Shown in pieces: positions 17,061 through 24,972 of a stretch of 33,345 nt of DNA. The DNA lies in the NCBI GenBank assembly GCA_031265585.1, contig JAISCL010000339.1:1-33345 (forward strand). Direction: 5' to 3'. Every line of letters starts with the position of its first letter. Position 1 is the first letter of the stretch. Source of the DNA: Tannerella sp. (GTDB lineage Bacteria; Bacteroidota; Bacteroidia; Bacteroidales; Tannerellaceae). The position numbers and the translations under genes were made by a program. The notes under the pieces are model-generated. The model was not told the DNA's origin, searched no databases, and was given only the letters and a program-made list of their open reading frames with translations.

Positions 17061-17112
17061 AGTATATTTATTTTTGTTAATTATTTTCATTCTGTCAAAG
17101 GGCAGCATTGTG

Positions 17113-20079
17113 TCATGGAATCTTGTGTACCGGCTTCAGGACAACGCCTACGCTTTTCTTCCCGTCCATTTTGATCAGGACGGGTTCATCGAAGCGGACA
17201 AGCCGTAAGTATTTTGTTTCTTCGGCTACAGGTTGCCTGTTCAGGTAGCCTTCATCGAATAAATCGCCGTTATTCGGGTTTACCGTAAAATATCCGGCGC
17301 CGGAGGATGTCAGGTTCTGGAAAAAATGGGTTCCCTGGCTTGGATCCGTGTGGTAATTGGCCAAACTGTATTCCGCTATCACACGGGCATTGCTTATATG
17401 CGGCCATTTCACCGGAATGCCGAGCCACAGGTCGCTGCTTCCCCAGCGGCCCGGCCCTGCCAGTACATACCCTTCGTCCTTTCCCGTGAATTGCCGGTTA
17501 ATCCGTTCGATATCGTAAGCGATCAGTTGATTGTTAGACGAATTGAACGCCTCTGTTTTTACATACAGCACGTGATATACATTATTGATGATCCCGTGGC
17601 CGAGTACGCTTTTTGAATACAGTATCGTATCTTTCCGGTCGATTATTTCGAGGTTTTCGTCAATCCGTTCCTTTTGATCGACAATCGGTCTGATCTGAAG
17701 CATGTAAAAAGAGCCTTTGTCGCGGCAGTCGGGCTTGATGTCGACGGCAAATTCAATTTCTATCGGCCGCCCCATTTCCTTTTGTCCTATCTCCAGCAAT
17801 TCATTGAGTGTTTCACTTAGCGGAAGCATGTCATATTGCAGGATATTTGCAAACGACAGGATTTTTCTTCCGCCGGGATAATATCCGTCCCGTATGACCT
17901 GGTCCTGCGGATCGAAAGTAGACGCAATATATTTCAGGATTCCGTCCTGATCGGCGTCTTTGACGGATAGCCGGATCAGGTTGAAAGCGTCGTTTGCCGC
18001 CAGGTGCAGGGGCGCGTCTTTCATATCCAGCGCCAGGAAGTGCGTCTGCGTTTCGCGCAATGCAAAATCCATCGTACTCATCTGCAGGATATTGTGTGGA
18101 TGACGTGGAGAGAATCTCAGGGTGACACCTCCGTCAACCACATACTTCCCCAGGCCGAGCGCGATATTTGCAATCCCGTCTTCCGCCGTTTCATTTCCGA
18201 TCGGGTAGAAATTCAGTGATTTGGCGACCCCGCTGATCGTAGGATACAGGTGGTTTCCGTATTGCCGGCCGATCACTTCCTGAAGGACAATGGCCATCTT
18301 TTCATTTTCTATCAGGTTGCTCGTCGCCATCATATAGGCTTTGCTGTCTTTGTAGAATACGGAAGCATAAACCCCTTTGATGGCATCGCTTACGGATTGC
18401 AGCATCTCGTATTTGTCGGACATATTCGGCACCATATAGGTCGAATAGACGCCGGCAAAAGGCTGGTAGTGCGCATCTTCCAGCAGGCTTGACGACCGGA
18501 CGGCGACCGGACGCCTGATAACCTCAAAAAAAGCCATCAGGTCGTCGATCAGGCGGGTCGGCAGACCGGCGCGCAGAAAATAGTGCAGGATTTCATCATC
18601 TTCAATATCGCCCAGGGCAATCGAATATAAGTTGTTTGTCTCCATAAATTCATCGAAGATGTCGGTACACAAAACGACTGTTTTGGGAATATTGACGGGA
18701 AAATTATCTTTTTCCAGACAGGGATAGCGTTTGATCATGGCGCCGATGAAGGCCAGTCCGCGACCTTTGCCTCCGAGCGAACCCTCTCCTATGCGGGCAA
18801 AGTTGCTGTATTCGTCAAACCGGTCTTTTTGGTAGATGGCCACTACGCCGAAATTTTTCATTTTACGGTATTGCACGATGATGTCAAAGATAAATTGCCG
18901 GGCCTCGTCCATGTCTTTGTATTCACTTACATCCACACGTTTGAGCAGTTCCGCGGGCGGGAACATGGCCCGTGAATAGAAAAAGCGGGAGAAATGATTG
19001 CGTGAAAGATGGTATCTTAGCGAGTCGTCCGGGATCCTCATCATTTTGTGCTGGAGATCCTGCAGATCTTTTATGTGCATGATTTCCTCTTTGGTTTCAG
19101 GGTTCAGGATCACAAAATCACCGAATCCGAAACGTTGCATGATCTTCTTTTTCAGTTCGCGCGCGTAAGTCTTTGACTGTTTATAGATGAACGATGCGCC
19201 CAGCTCCTTTGCATACGTTTGGTTTTCCGGATCGGACGATTCGAGGATGATCGGGATGGGGCCTCCTTCTCTGCGTACATAACGGCAGAATTTATACCCG
19301 GCAGCCGGATCCTTTTCGCCTTCATGCATGAAACTGATATCGGATATGATGCCAAGGATGTTGTCTTTGTAATCATTAAAGACACGGATCGCTTCTTCAT
19401 ACGTCCGCGCCAGTTTTATTTTCGGACGGCCCCGCATACGCAGCGTTTTCTGGTGTTCGTTCAGCGCTTCTTTTGCAAATTCCCGGCTCTGTTCCAGTAC
19501 AAACCGGTATAGATGAGGCAGCGTGGAAGAATAAAACCGGACGGAATCCTCTATCAGCAGGATGATTTGTACGCCTACGCTTTCCGTGTCGTCCGGCGCG
19601 TTCATCTTATCTTCTATCAGTTTGATGATAGCCAGTAACAGTTCCGAGTTTCCCAACCAGCTGAAAACATAATCGATGGCGCTGAGGTCTTCGTTTGCAA
19701 TGCTTTTGGATACTTCCCTTGAAAAGGGCGTCAGCACAACGATCGGGATCTCCGGGTAGCGCCGCTTGATTTCCTTGGCCGTTCCGAAAATGTCGCGGTC
19801 CACCATGTTCGGCATAAAGATGATCAGGTCAAATCCCAGGTTATTCAGTTCGTTTAATGCTTCTTCTTCTGTTGTTGCCTGGGTAAACCGGGGCGGGTAA
19901 CGCAGGCTTAACGAGGTATATTCGTTAAAAATCTGTTCGTCTACGCGCCCGTCGTCTTCCAGCATAAAGGCGTCATATTTTGTCGCTATCAGCAATACAT
20001 TATAAATACGCTTTTGCATGAGGTTTGCAAAAGAGGTATCTTTGAAAGCGACATTCCGGAATTCCTGTATTCCACTCAT
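17113..20079 (-). CDS. Dual receiver-like / PEP synthase ATP-grasp fusion protein
   Basis: A 988-residue cytoplasmic protein. Residues 25-155 and 170-315 look like two CheY-type receiver domains. In the second, the acidic pair (E177, D178), phospho-acceptor D247 (IISDISF), S281 and K300 (FIYK) are all in place. In the first, the acceptor position in FDLIIFMPNM is a methionine. Residues about 425-800 match the nucleotide-binding ATP-grasp half of PEP synthase/pyruvate phosphate dikinase: GSLGGKGRGL (434-443), VAVRSSSLLED (525-535), FAGVYSTYM and MLQIRPI. There is no swivelling phosphohistidine domain (TSHAAI) and no PEP-binding barrel. Instead the C-terminus carries AGPGRWGSSDLWLGIPVKW and DPSQGTHFFQNL, a conserved-looking module I cannot name. 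It is probably a regulated phosphotransfer or nucleotide-binding protein rather than a true PEP synthase. It is first in an operon with the acyl-CoA ligase. Confidence 0.8.
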   Translation of the reverse strand: MSGIQEFRNVAFKDTSFANLMQKRIYNVLLIATKYDAFMLEDDGRVDEQIFNEYTSLSLRYPPRFTQATTEEEALNELNNLGFDLIIFMPNMVDRDIFGTAKEIKRRYPEIPIVVLTPFSREVSKSIANEDLSAIDYVFSWLGNSELLLAIIKLIEDKMNAPDDTESVGVQIILLIEDSVRFYSSTLPHLYRFVLEQSREFAKEALNEHQKTLRMRGRPKIKLARTYEEAIRVFNDYKDNILGIISDISFMHEGEKDPAAGYKFCRYVRREGGPIPIILESSDPENQTYAKELGASFIYKQSKTYARELKKKIMQRFGFGDFVILNPETKEEIMHIKDLQDLQHKMMRIPDDSLRYHLSRNHFSRFFYSRAMFPPAELLKRVDVSEYKDMDEARQFIFDIIVQYRKMKNFGVVAIYQKDRFDEYSNFARIGEGSLGGKGRGLAFIGAMIKRYPCLEKDNFPVNIPKTVVLCTDIFDEFMETNNLYSIALGDIEDDEILHYFLRAGLPTRLIDDLMAFFEVIRRPVAVRSSSLLEDAHYQPFAGVYSTYMVPNMSDKYEMLQSVSDAIKGVYASVFYKDSKAYMMATSNLIENEKMAIVLQEVIGRQYGNHLYPTISGVAKSLNFYPIGNETAEDGIANIALGLGKYVVDGGVTLRFSPRHPHNILQMSTMDFALRETQTHFLALDMKDAPLHLAANDAFNLIRLSVKDADQDGILKYIASTFDPQDQVIRDGYYPGGRKILSFANILQYDMLPLSETLNELLEIGQKEMGRPIEIEFAVDIKPDCRDKGSFYMLQIRPIVDQKERIDENLEIIDRKDTILYSKSVLGHGIINNVYHVLYVKTEAFNSSNNQLIAYDIERINRQFTGKDEGYVLAGPGRWGSSDLWLGIPVKWPHISNARVIAEYSLANYHTDPSQGTHFFQNLTSSGAGYFTVNPNNGDLFDEGYLNRQPVAEETKYLRLVRFDEPVLIKMDGKKSVGVVLKPVHKIP

Positions 20080-20104
20080 TCTGTATAAGATTCCTGTATT
20101 TTTG

Positions 20105-20137
20105 TTGCAAATATATTAAAAATTCATATATTTGCAA
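20105..20137. promoter_or_regulatory. Symmetric overlapping divergent promoters
   Basis: TTGCAAATATAT (20105-20116) and ATATATTTGCAA (20126-20137) form a perfect 12-bp inverted repeat with a 9-bp spacer. Each arm contains TATATTTG, the -7 box of an outward promoter (minus 20108-20115, plus 20127-20134). The TTG at the end of each arm lies 19 bp from the other arm's -7 box, so each arm also provides the -33 element of the opposite promoter. The minus promoter drives the ATP-grasp operon (start codon 29 bp away) and the plus one the AraC-type gene. Confidence 0.7.
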
Positions 20138-20265
20138 TCCTTTTTGTCTATAAAACGGATTTATTGTAAGGGAGAGGGCGTATAAGGATGGTTCTGTAAA
20201 TGACAGGTTCGTTTTTCATAGATAGGTTTTTTTCCGTGATGTGATTGGAGGTAGTTTTTGCTTGG

Positions 20266-21177
20266 ATGGAAAAAATTTTTAAGATAAGGAAATTAGGAGT
20301 ATGCCGGACAGGTCAATTGGATGCCGGGACTGCTTTTACGTATTATGAGTTGAAAGCAGGACTGGAAATCCGGAACAGTGATTTGCCGTTGAATTTTATC
20401 TTATTTGTCCTTAAGGGGGGGATGGATGTCAGTTGCAACGAATTTGAAAACCGCCTGCTTCAGTCCGGTGAAATGATTTTCCTGTTACGTTCGTCTGCTG
20501 TTTATATGCGAACGCTAAAAAAAACAAAGCTCTATGTCATGCACTTTGATACGCTCCTTTCTTCCTGCGACCGGCAACTCTTCAAGGCCTACCTGCCGGA
20601 TACGGAGAAAGCGGTATATGATTTCAGTCCTGTACCTGTTCCGCTTCCTGTACAGGCGTTTTTGGAACAGATGCTGTATTTCCAGGAGCAAAAGGTTGAC
20701 TGTGTGCATTTCAATAACCTCAAACATCGTGAGTTCTTTCTTTTGTTACGCCGGTTTTGTCCGCGTGCGGATATCGTTGCGTTCCTTTCCCCGTTGATCA
20801 GCAATTCCATGAATTTCCGGAATAAAGTTCTACAGAAGTATTCCAGGCTTGAAAGCGGGCGGGTGACCGAGTTTGCCGATCTGGTAGGGATGGGACGGAA
20901 AAATTTTGACAAACGGTTCCGTGAGGAGTTCGGAACTTCTCCCGCCAAATGGATACAGCAGGAAACAGCCAAGCGGTTGCGGCTGTATCTTGCAGAGCCG
21001 GATGTGACAATTTCCGATGCAATGGATAAGTTTCATTTTAATTCTCCCAGTCACTTTAACCGTTTTTGTCGCCGATATTTTGACAAGTCTCCCGGTGCGA
21101 TGATCAAAGATGCGCAGGATTTGAAGGCTATGAAATCTAAAAAAACAAAAGCAGCCCGACCAACATTTCGTACCTGA
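20266..21177 (+). CDS. AraC-family transcriptional regulator
   Basis: A regulator of about 303 residues. The ORF track begins at a TTG (20245); the ATG at 20266 is preferred, although the GGAGG at 20247-20251 is rather far from it. The N-terminal half (about 1-180) is a cupin-like sensor region (DLPLNFILFVLKGGMDVSC, LLQSGEMIFLLRSSAVYM). The C-terminal domain (about 200-290) holds two helix-turn-helix units: VTEFADLVGMGRKNFDKRFREEFGTSPAKWIQQ, and VTISDAMDKFHFNSPSHFNRFCRRYFDKSPGAM. It diverges from the ATP-grasp operon and lies about 1 kb upstream of the fimbrial operon, so either could be its target. The ligand is unknown. Confidence 0.9.
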   Translation: MEKIFKIRKLGVCRTGQLDAGTAFTYYELKAGLEIRNSDLPLNFILFVLKGGMDVSCNEFENRLLQSGEMIFLLRSSAVYMRTLKKTKLYVMHFDTLLSSCDRQLFKAYLPDTEKAVYDFSPVPVPLPVQAFLEQMLYFQEQKVDCVHFNNLKHREFFLLLRRFCPRADIVAFLSPLISNSMNFRNKVLQKYSRLESGRVTEFADLVGMGRKNFDKRFREEFGTSPAKWIQQETAKRLRLYLAEPDVTISDAMDKFHFNSPSHFNRFCRRYFDKSPGAMIKDAQDLKAMKSKKTKAARPTFRT

Positions 21178-21207
21178 CGGCACGAAAAAAACAATCATCC
21201 GATTTTT

Positions 21208-21317
21208 CTACCGACATCTTATGCCTGACGGCACAAAAATAGTCCCGTTAGGGATACCTATCGGTAGAATAATGGCATGCCGATAGCATAAATCCCGTCT
21301 GGGATGCCATGTCGGCA
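21208..21317. repeat. Two tandem nested hairpins (dispersed palindromic repeat type)
   Basis: The first unit (21208-21267) is bounded by CTACCGA and TCGGTAG and has an inner TCCCGTTAGGGA. The second (21278-21317) is bounded by TGCCGA and TCGGCA and has an inner ATCCCGTCTGGGAT. The shared layout, an outer CCGA/TCGG stem around a CCCGT..GGG hairpin, suggests two diverged copies of a short repeat. They follow the araC stop codon and could terminate its transcript. Confidence 0.6.
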
Positions 21318-21383
21318 GAAAATTTTTATGGAATGAGTTTCGATTGTTTTTACTCTTTATATTAATGTTCGCGCGTACACAAT

Positions 21384-21411
21384 GTAGAGACGCGATGCAT
21401 CGCGTCTCTAC
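21384..21411. repeat. 28-bp palindrome, same core as in the hpt element
   Basis: GTAGAGACGCGATG and its exact complement CATCGCGTCTCTAC form a perfect palindrome. The same core is found at 701-722 and 32087-32112, and half of it at 31290-31305. The terminal inverted repeats of the hpt element are not recognisable here. Confidence 0.85.
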
Positions 21412-21467
21412 CTGAAACGCAAACCGTCCTGTCCTACCTTTCAGGCAATATTATCTGTGTTTTCGCT

Positions 21468-21489
21468 TCCGCAGGTTGGAACCTGCGGA
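21468..21489. repeat. Perfect 10-bp inverted repeat
   Basis: TCCGCAGGTT and AACCTGCGGA are separated by two bases. There is no T-run after it, so it is not a standard terminator. It lies in the long non-coding region before the fimbrial operon. Confidence 0.5.
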
Positions 21490-21972
21490 CCGGAAGACCG
21501 GAGCGAGAATTGCACGGAATATTTTTGCTAAAAAATAGTTTGATTCCTAAATATTTATTATTTTTGCGATTGGATAATGTCGATGAAATCGTAAAGTTTT
21601 CAACAATGGCTCGATGAAAGCGTTCATCGTATGTAAAAAAGATGAAAATTTTTCTTAATCATGGAAAAGGCGTAAAAGCAATCACGGAAAAGCGGTGAAA
21701 TCGCTTGTTCAACGTGCCGGAAGGTGTGATTTTGTGATTATTTCGCTTAATTTTTTTCAAAATAGCAAAAATGTAAATATATTTATCCAAAAGGGTAATG
21801 TTTTTCGATAAAACACTTGCATTTTTGTATCGGATAAATCGGCGGATTGATTAACAATGTTACGGTTATTTCTGATGAAATCGTTTTTTGATGCTTCTGG
21901 TACTTTATAGCGCCTTTTTTGTACAAAAAAACTTGGATTTTGTCCTGTGGCATAAAATTTTTATACATTATG
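21490..21972. other. AT-rich non-coding region upstream of the fimbrial promoter
   Basis: No ORF here can be supported. Visible items are a possible plus-strand -7 box (TATTTTTG, 21559-21566) and the 16-bp palindrome TTTTTTGTACAAAAAA at 21915-21930, about 45 bp upstream of the better fimbrial promoter and so a candidate operator. The length of this region is unusual compared with the rest of the window. Confidence 0.45.
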
Positions 21973-22003
21973 TTGTGTTTTTTAAAATTATAGTGTATAT
22001 TTG
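21973..22003 (+). promoter_or_regulatory. Promoter of the fimbrial operon
   Basis: TTG (21973-21975) and TATATTTG (21996-22003) are 20 bp apart. The leader would be about 225 bases. It contains GGGG..CCCC (22132 region) and other small hairpins, and ends in AAGGAGAATATG, an unusually good Shine-Dalgarno site (around 22230) for this phylum. Confidence 0.6.
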
Positions 22004-22237
22004 CACGGTGAAGATGAACCGGGATTTCTCTAAAATACGGAAAAATGATGTTTAGAGGCGGTTGATAACTAAACAGCGACGGTATAGATGTTTAAAAGTG
22101 ATGTTGAAAAATAATAATAAATGGGGTGAACGAATCCCCGCAATTAAATTATGTAATGATGATAAGTGAGACTTTGGTTTTACAAGGGGGATTGCTACCT
22201 CTGACCGAAGCCTTTTCTTGTCATAAAAAAGGAGAAT

Positions 22238-23065
22238 ATGAAAAGAATAGCATTATTGGTGTTTCTGGCATTATGGATAACGGGATCGAAGCTATCGGCA
22301 CAGGATATGGCGTTAAAGACGAACCTCCTGTACGATGCGACGACGACCCTGAACCTTGGATACGAGGTTGCCTTGAATCACAGGACAACGTTAGATATCG
22401 GGATCAACTATAACCCGTGGACATTGGGACATAAATGGGTGGGTTTAATGGATAAGCAGCAACCGGTGACGGGTTCCGCATCAGAGCGGGAATCAAGATT
22501 GAAACACTTCATGATCCAGCCGGAAGTACGTTGGTGGTTATGTGAAAAATTTAACGGCCATTTTTTCGGCGTTCATTTACATGGTGGTGTATTTGATGTG
22601 GGAGCGATGAAGATGCCTTTCGGATGGGGACGATATAAGGATGCGTCGGGAAATTATTTAGGGTCATACCCTAAACCGATGAGTCCGGTAGAATATCCGG
22701 TAATAGATGCTCAAAATCCGATCAACGGGATCGGATATGAAATTTCGGATAAGCCGTACCCGGGTTTGGGAAGCGTCAGTGGTACGGAGTTGGAACCGAA
22801 TGATGTTTATTGGGGTAATGCCGATCGCGATGGGATATATACAAATAATTTTGAAGGATGGTTTGTCGGGGTAGGAGTTTCGTACGGGTACCATTGGATT
22901 TTAAGCCGCAGGTTGAGTATGGAATTTTCGTTAGGTCTCGGTTATGCCTATCTGGATTACGATAAGAGCCGTTGTACGGATTGCAAGAAAAAGATCGGTG
23001 AGGAGTCTGCGCACTATTTTGGCCCTACGCGTGTAGGAATATCATTAGTGTATATGATTAAATGA
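22238..23065 (+). CDS. DUF3575 outer-membrane-type protein, first gene of the fimbrial operon
   Basis: A 275-residue protein with a signal peptide (MKRIALLVFLALWITGSKLSAQ). The start of the mature protein, MALKTNLLYDATTTLNLGYEVAL, is the family's signature, and the end (FEGWFVGVGVSYGYHWILSRRLSMEFSLGLGYAYLDYDK) looks like beta-barrel strands. DUF3575 proteins often lie beside fimbrillin genes in Bacteroidales; their exact role is not established to my knowledge. Between KMPFGWGRY and NNFEGWFVG there is a stretch of about 70 residues rich in Pro, Gly and Tyr that seems longer than the usual short loop. The start codon follows a strong GGAG. Four downstream genes on the same strand complete the operon. 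Confidence 0.8.
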   Translation: MKRIALLVFLALWITGSKLSAQDMALKTNLLYDATTTLNLGYEVALNHRTTLDIGINYNPWTLGHKWVGLMDKQQPVTGSASERESRLKHFMIQPEVRWWLCEKFNGHFFGVHLHGGVFDVGAMKMPFGWGRYKDASGNYLGSYPKPMSPVEYPVIDAQNPINGIGYEISDKPYPGLGSVSGTELEPNDVYWGNADRDGIYTNNFEGWFVGVGVSYGYHWILSRRLSMEFSLGLGYAYLDYDKSRCTDCKKKIGEESAHYFGPTRVGISLVYMIK

Positions 23066-23113
23066 TCGTAATCGTGAAATAAATGAGTTGAGGATTTTTA
23101 AATTAAGCAGCGT

Positions 23114-24760
23114 ATGGATAAGATAAGGTACATAATAGCTTTGATATTTAGTTTTTCCCTTTGTTTTGCGGTTGATGCACAGCGTCAACGGGTCGATGCC
23201 GGGAATAACCGTAACCGGACGGCCGTGCAGGCTTCTCCGTCTCAAGGGAAGCAGTCCGGGCAGGATAGCCAGCGGACGGTCTCCCCGCGTAACCGGGTGG
23301 AGTATCATCGTAATTCGATGAAACAGGTAGGTGATTCCCTTGTTATTGATATGGATATTGACATGTCCAAAATGGATCTTAAAGCAAACCATGCGCAGAT
23401 CATAACGCCTGTCATTGGCTCCTCGACGGAAGAAATCGAATTGCCCCGGGTAATGATACAGGGCACTGCAAAAAATAAGGCTTTTATGAGGGAACTGGAA
23501 TTGAACGATCAGGCTTATGAAGAGTTTGAAAACAATTTTCCTTATGCCATCGTAAAGCCGAAAGGTAAACTTCAATACCGCATGTCTGTTCCTTTTGAAC
23601 CCTGGATGTCCGATGCATTCCTTGACGTAGAGGAAGATTTGTGCGGATGCGGCGATCAGTCGAAGATAGCGCGTTCCCGTGTGTTTGAAAGTTTAACAAA
23701 GGATATCATTGCCGATCCGGTCTATCAGGTGCGTCCGAAGCTGGCTTATATTCAGCCGGCGGTAGAACCGCTCAAGAAGCGTATAGAGATCGGGAACGCT
23801 TATCTTGATTTCCCCAGGGGGAAGAATGACATTCTGCCGAACTTCGGGAATAATGCTACTGAGCTGGCTAAAATTGATAAAATGATCCGGACCATTGCTA
23901 CGAATGAAGACATCACGGTGCAGGGTGTTCAGATGGTAGGATATGCCTCCCCGGAAAGTTCCGTGAAATTTAACACCGAGCTTTCGCGCGCCCGTTCCGA
24001 ATCCATGATGCGGTATTTCATGAATAACAGTACGATCCCGGCCAGCCTGTTTGAAACGCGCACCGGCGGGGAAGACTGGGACGGACTGCGCCGGTTGCTG
24101 GAAGACTATCCGCTGTCGAATAAGGCTGAGATTTTCCGCCTGATGAATACGATTTCCGATCTGGACGCACGGGAAAAAGCGATCAGTAAGGTGGGAGACG
24201 GAAGGCCCTATAAGATAATGTACGAGGAACTGTATCCGAAGCTGCGCCGCGTAGTCTGTGAAGTCAATTATACGGTGAAGGATTTTTCACTGGAGGAAGC
24301 AAAGGAAAACCTGTCGATTGCACCTCAGCTGCTGAGCTTGAATGAGATGTATATTGTAGCCAACACGTATGAGCCGGGGTCTCCGGAGTTCCTGAAGGTA
24401 TTTGAGGTAGCGCGCGAAGAATTTCCGGACGATCCGGTGGCCAACCTGAACGGTGCGGCGGCGGCGCTGGCCAAGAATAACCTGCGTGAAGCCGAGCGTT
24501 ACCTGAAGTTGGCCGATCCGTCCACACCGGAATATGCGAATAACATGGGAGTCTTCCTGATGCTGAAGGGCAATTACCGGGAGGCGGAAAAATACCTGAA
24601 GCGCGCCGAGCAGGAAGGGATAGCGGATGCATCGATTAACTCAAGAGAATTGAAAAAGAAATTAGCTAATATAAATAATCGCCGTGAGGCCGGAGTTGAT
24701 GAGAACAGGGATGATGACAAATCCCCGCAGAGTTCTTCCCAACGGCGCAAAACCCGGTAA
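23114..24760 (+). CDS. DUF3868 / OmpA-like / TPR protein
   Basis: A 548-residue exported protein (signal peptide MDKIRYIIALIFSFSLCFAVDAQ) with a Gln/Arg/Ser-rich linker up to about residue 60. Residues about 70-170 (GDSLVIDMDIDMSKMDLKANHAQIITPVI) match DUF3868. Residues about 255-345 (ITVQGVQMVGYASPESSVKFNTELSRARSESMMRYFM) resemble an OmpA-like peptidoglycan-binding unit. Residues about 380-510 contain tetratricopeptide-like helices (ANLNGAAAALAKNNLREAERYLKLA). The tail is charged and low in complexity. Together with the DUF3575 protein it may provide the outer-membrane or periplasmic part of fimbrial assembly or anchoring; this is inferred from position and domains. It begins 48 bp after the previous stop codon. 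Confidence 0.8.
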   Translation: MDKIRYIIALIFSFSLCFAVDAQRQRVDAGNNRNRTAVQASPSQGKQSGQDSQRTVSPRNRVEYHRNSMKQVGDSLVIDMDIDMSKMDLKANHAQIITPVIGSSTEEIELPRVMIQGTAKNKAFMRELELNDQAYEEFENNFPYAIVKPKGKLQYRMSVPFEPWMSDAFLDVEEDLCGCGDQSKIARSRVFESLTKDIIADPVYQVRPKLAYIQPAVEPLKKRIEIGNAYLDFPRGKNDILPNFGNNATELAKIDKMIRTIATNEDITVQGVQMVGYASPESSVKFNTELSRARSESMMRYFMNNSTIPASLFETRTGGEDWDGLRRLLEDYPLSNKAEIFRLMNTISDLDAREKAISKVGDGRPYKIMYEELYPKLRRVVCEVNYTVKDFSLEEAKENLSIAPQLLSLNEMYIVANTYEPGSPEFLKVFEVAREEFPDDPVANLNGAAAALAKNNLREAERYLKLADPSTPEYANNMGVFLMLKGNYREAEKYLKRAEQEGIADASINSRELKKKLANINNRREAGVDENRDDDKSPQSSSQRRKTR

Positions 24761-24972
24761 TGAATTATGAATAACGATTTGGCATTTGAAAAAACAGGTG
24801 TAAAAACAGATGAGAAGATGAATATAATATTAACAAACAAAATGAGTATGCTTATGAGATAAAAAAGGAACATGAATAACAAGTATTATTAATTAAAATG
24901 TAAAATTAAAGAAAAGAATAAACAAAATTATCAATTAAATTATTTTATTACTAACTAAAAAATTAAAAAACT
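24761..24972. other. AT-rich leader of the major fimbrillin gene
   Basis: This 212-bp gap holds no gene. It is very A/T-rich and ends in an A-rich run before the ATG. I did not find a TAnnTTTG box, so a separate promoter for the fimbrillin is possible but not supported by sequence. Confidence 0.4.

Noticed and set aside
17113-20079. Annotation as a true phosphoenolpyruvate synthase (ppsA)
   Set aside because: Only the ATP-grasp half is present. The phosphohistidine swivel domain and PEP/pyruvate barrel are missing, so the full reaction is unlikely.
22126-22413. ORF of 95 residues overlapping the DUF3575 start
   Set aside because: It runs through the leader and out of frame into the signal peptide region of a well-supported gene with a strong ribosome site.
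24264-24632. Minus-strand ORF of 122 residues
   Set aside because: It is the antisense of the TPR region of the DUF3868 protein; the Pro/Ser/Arg-rich translation is typical of a shadow frame.
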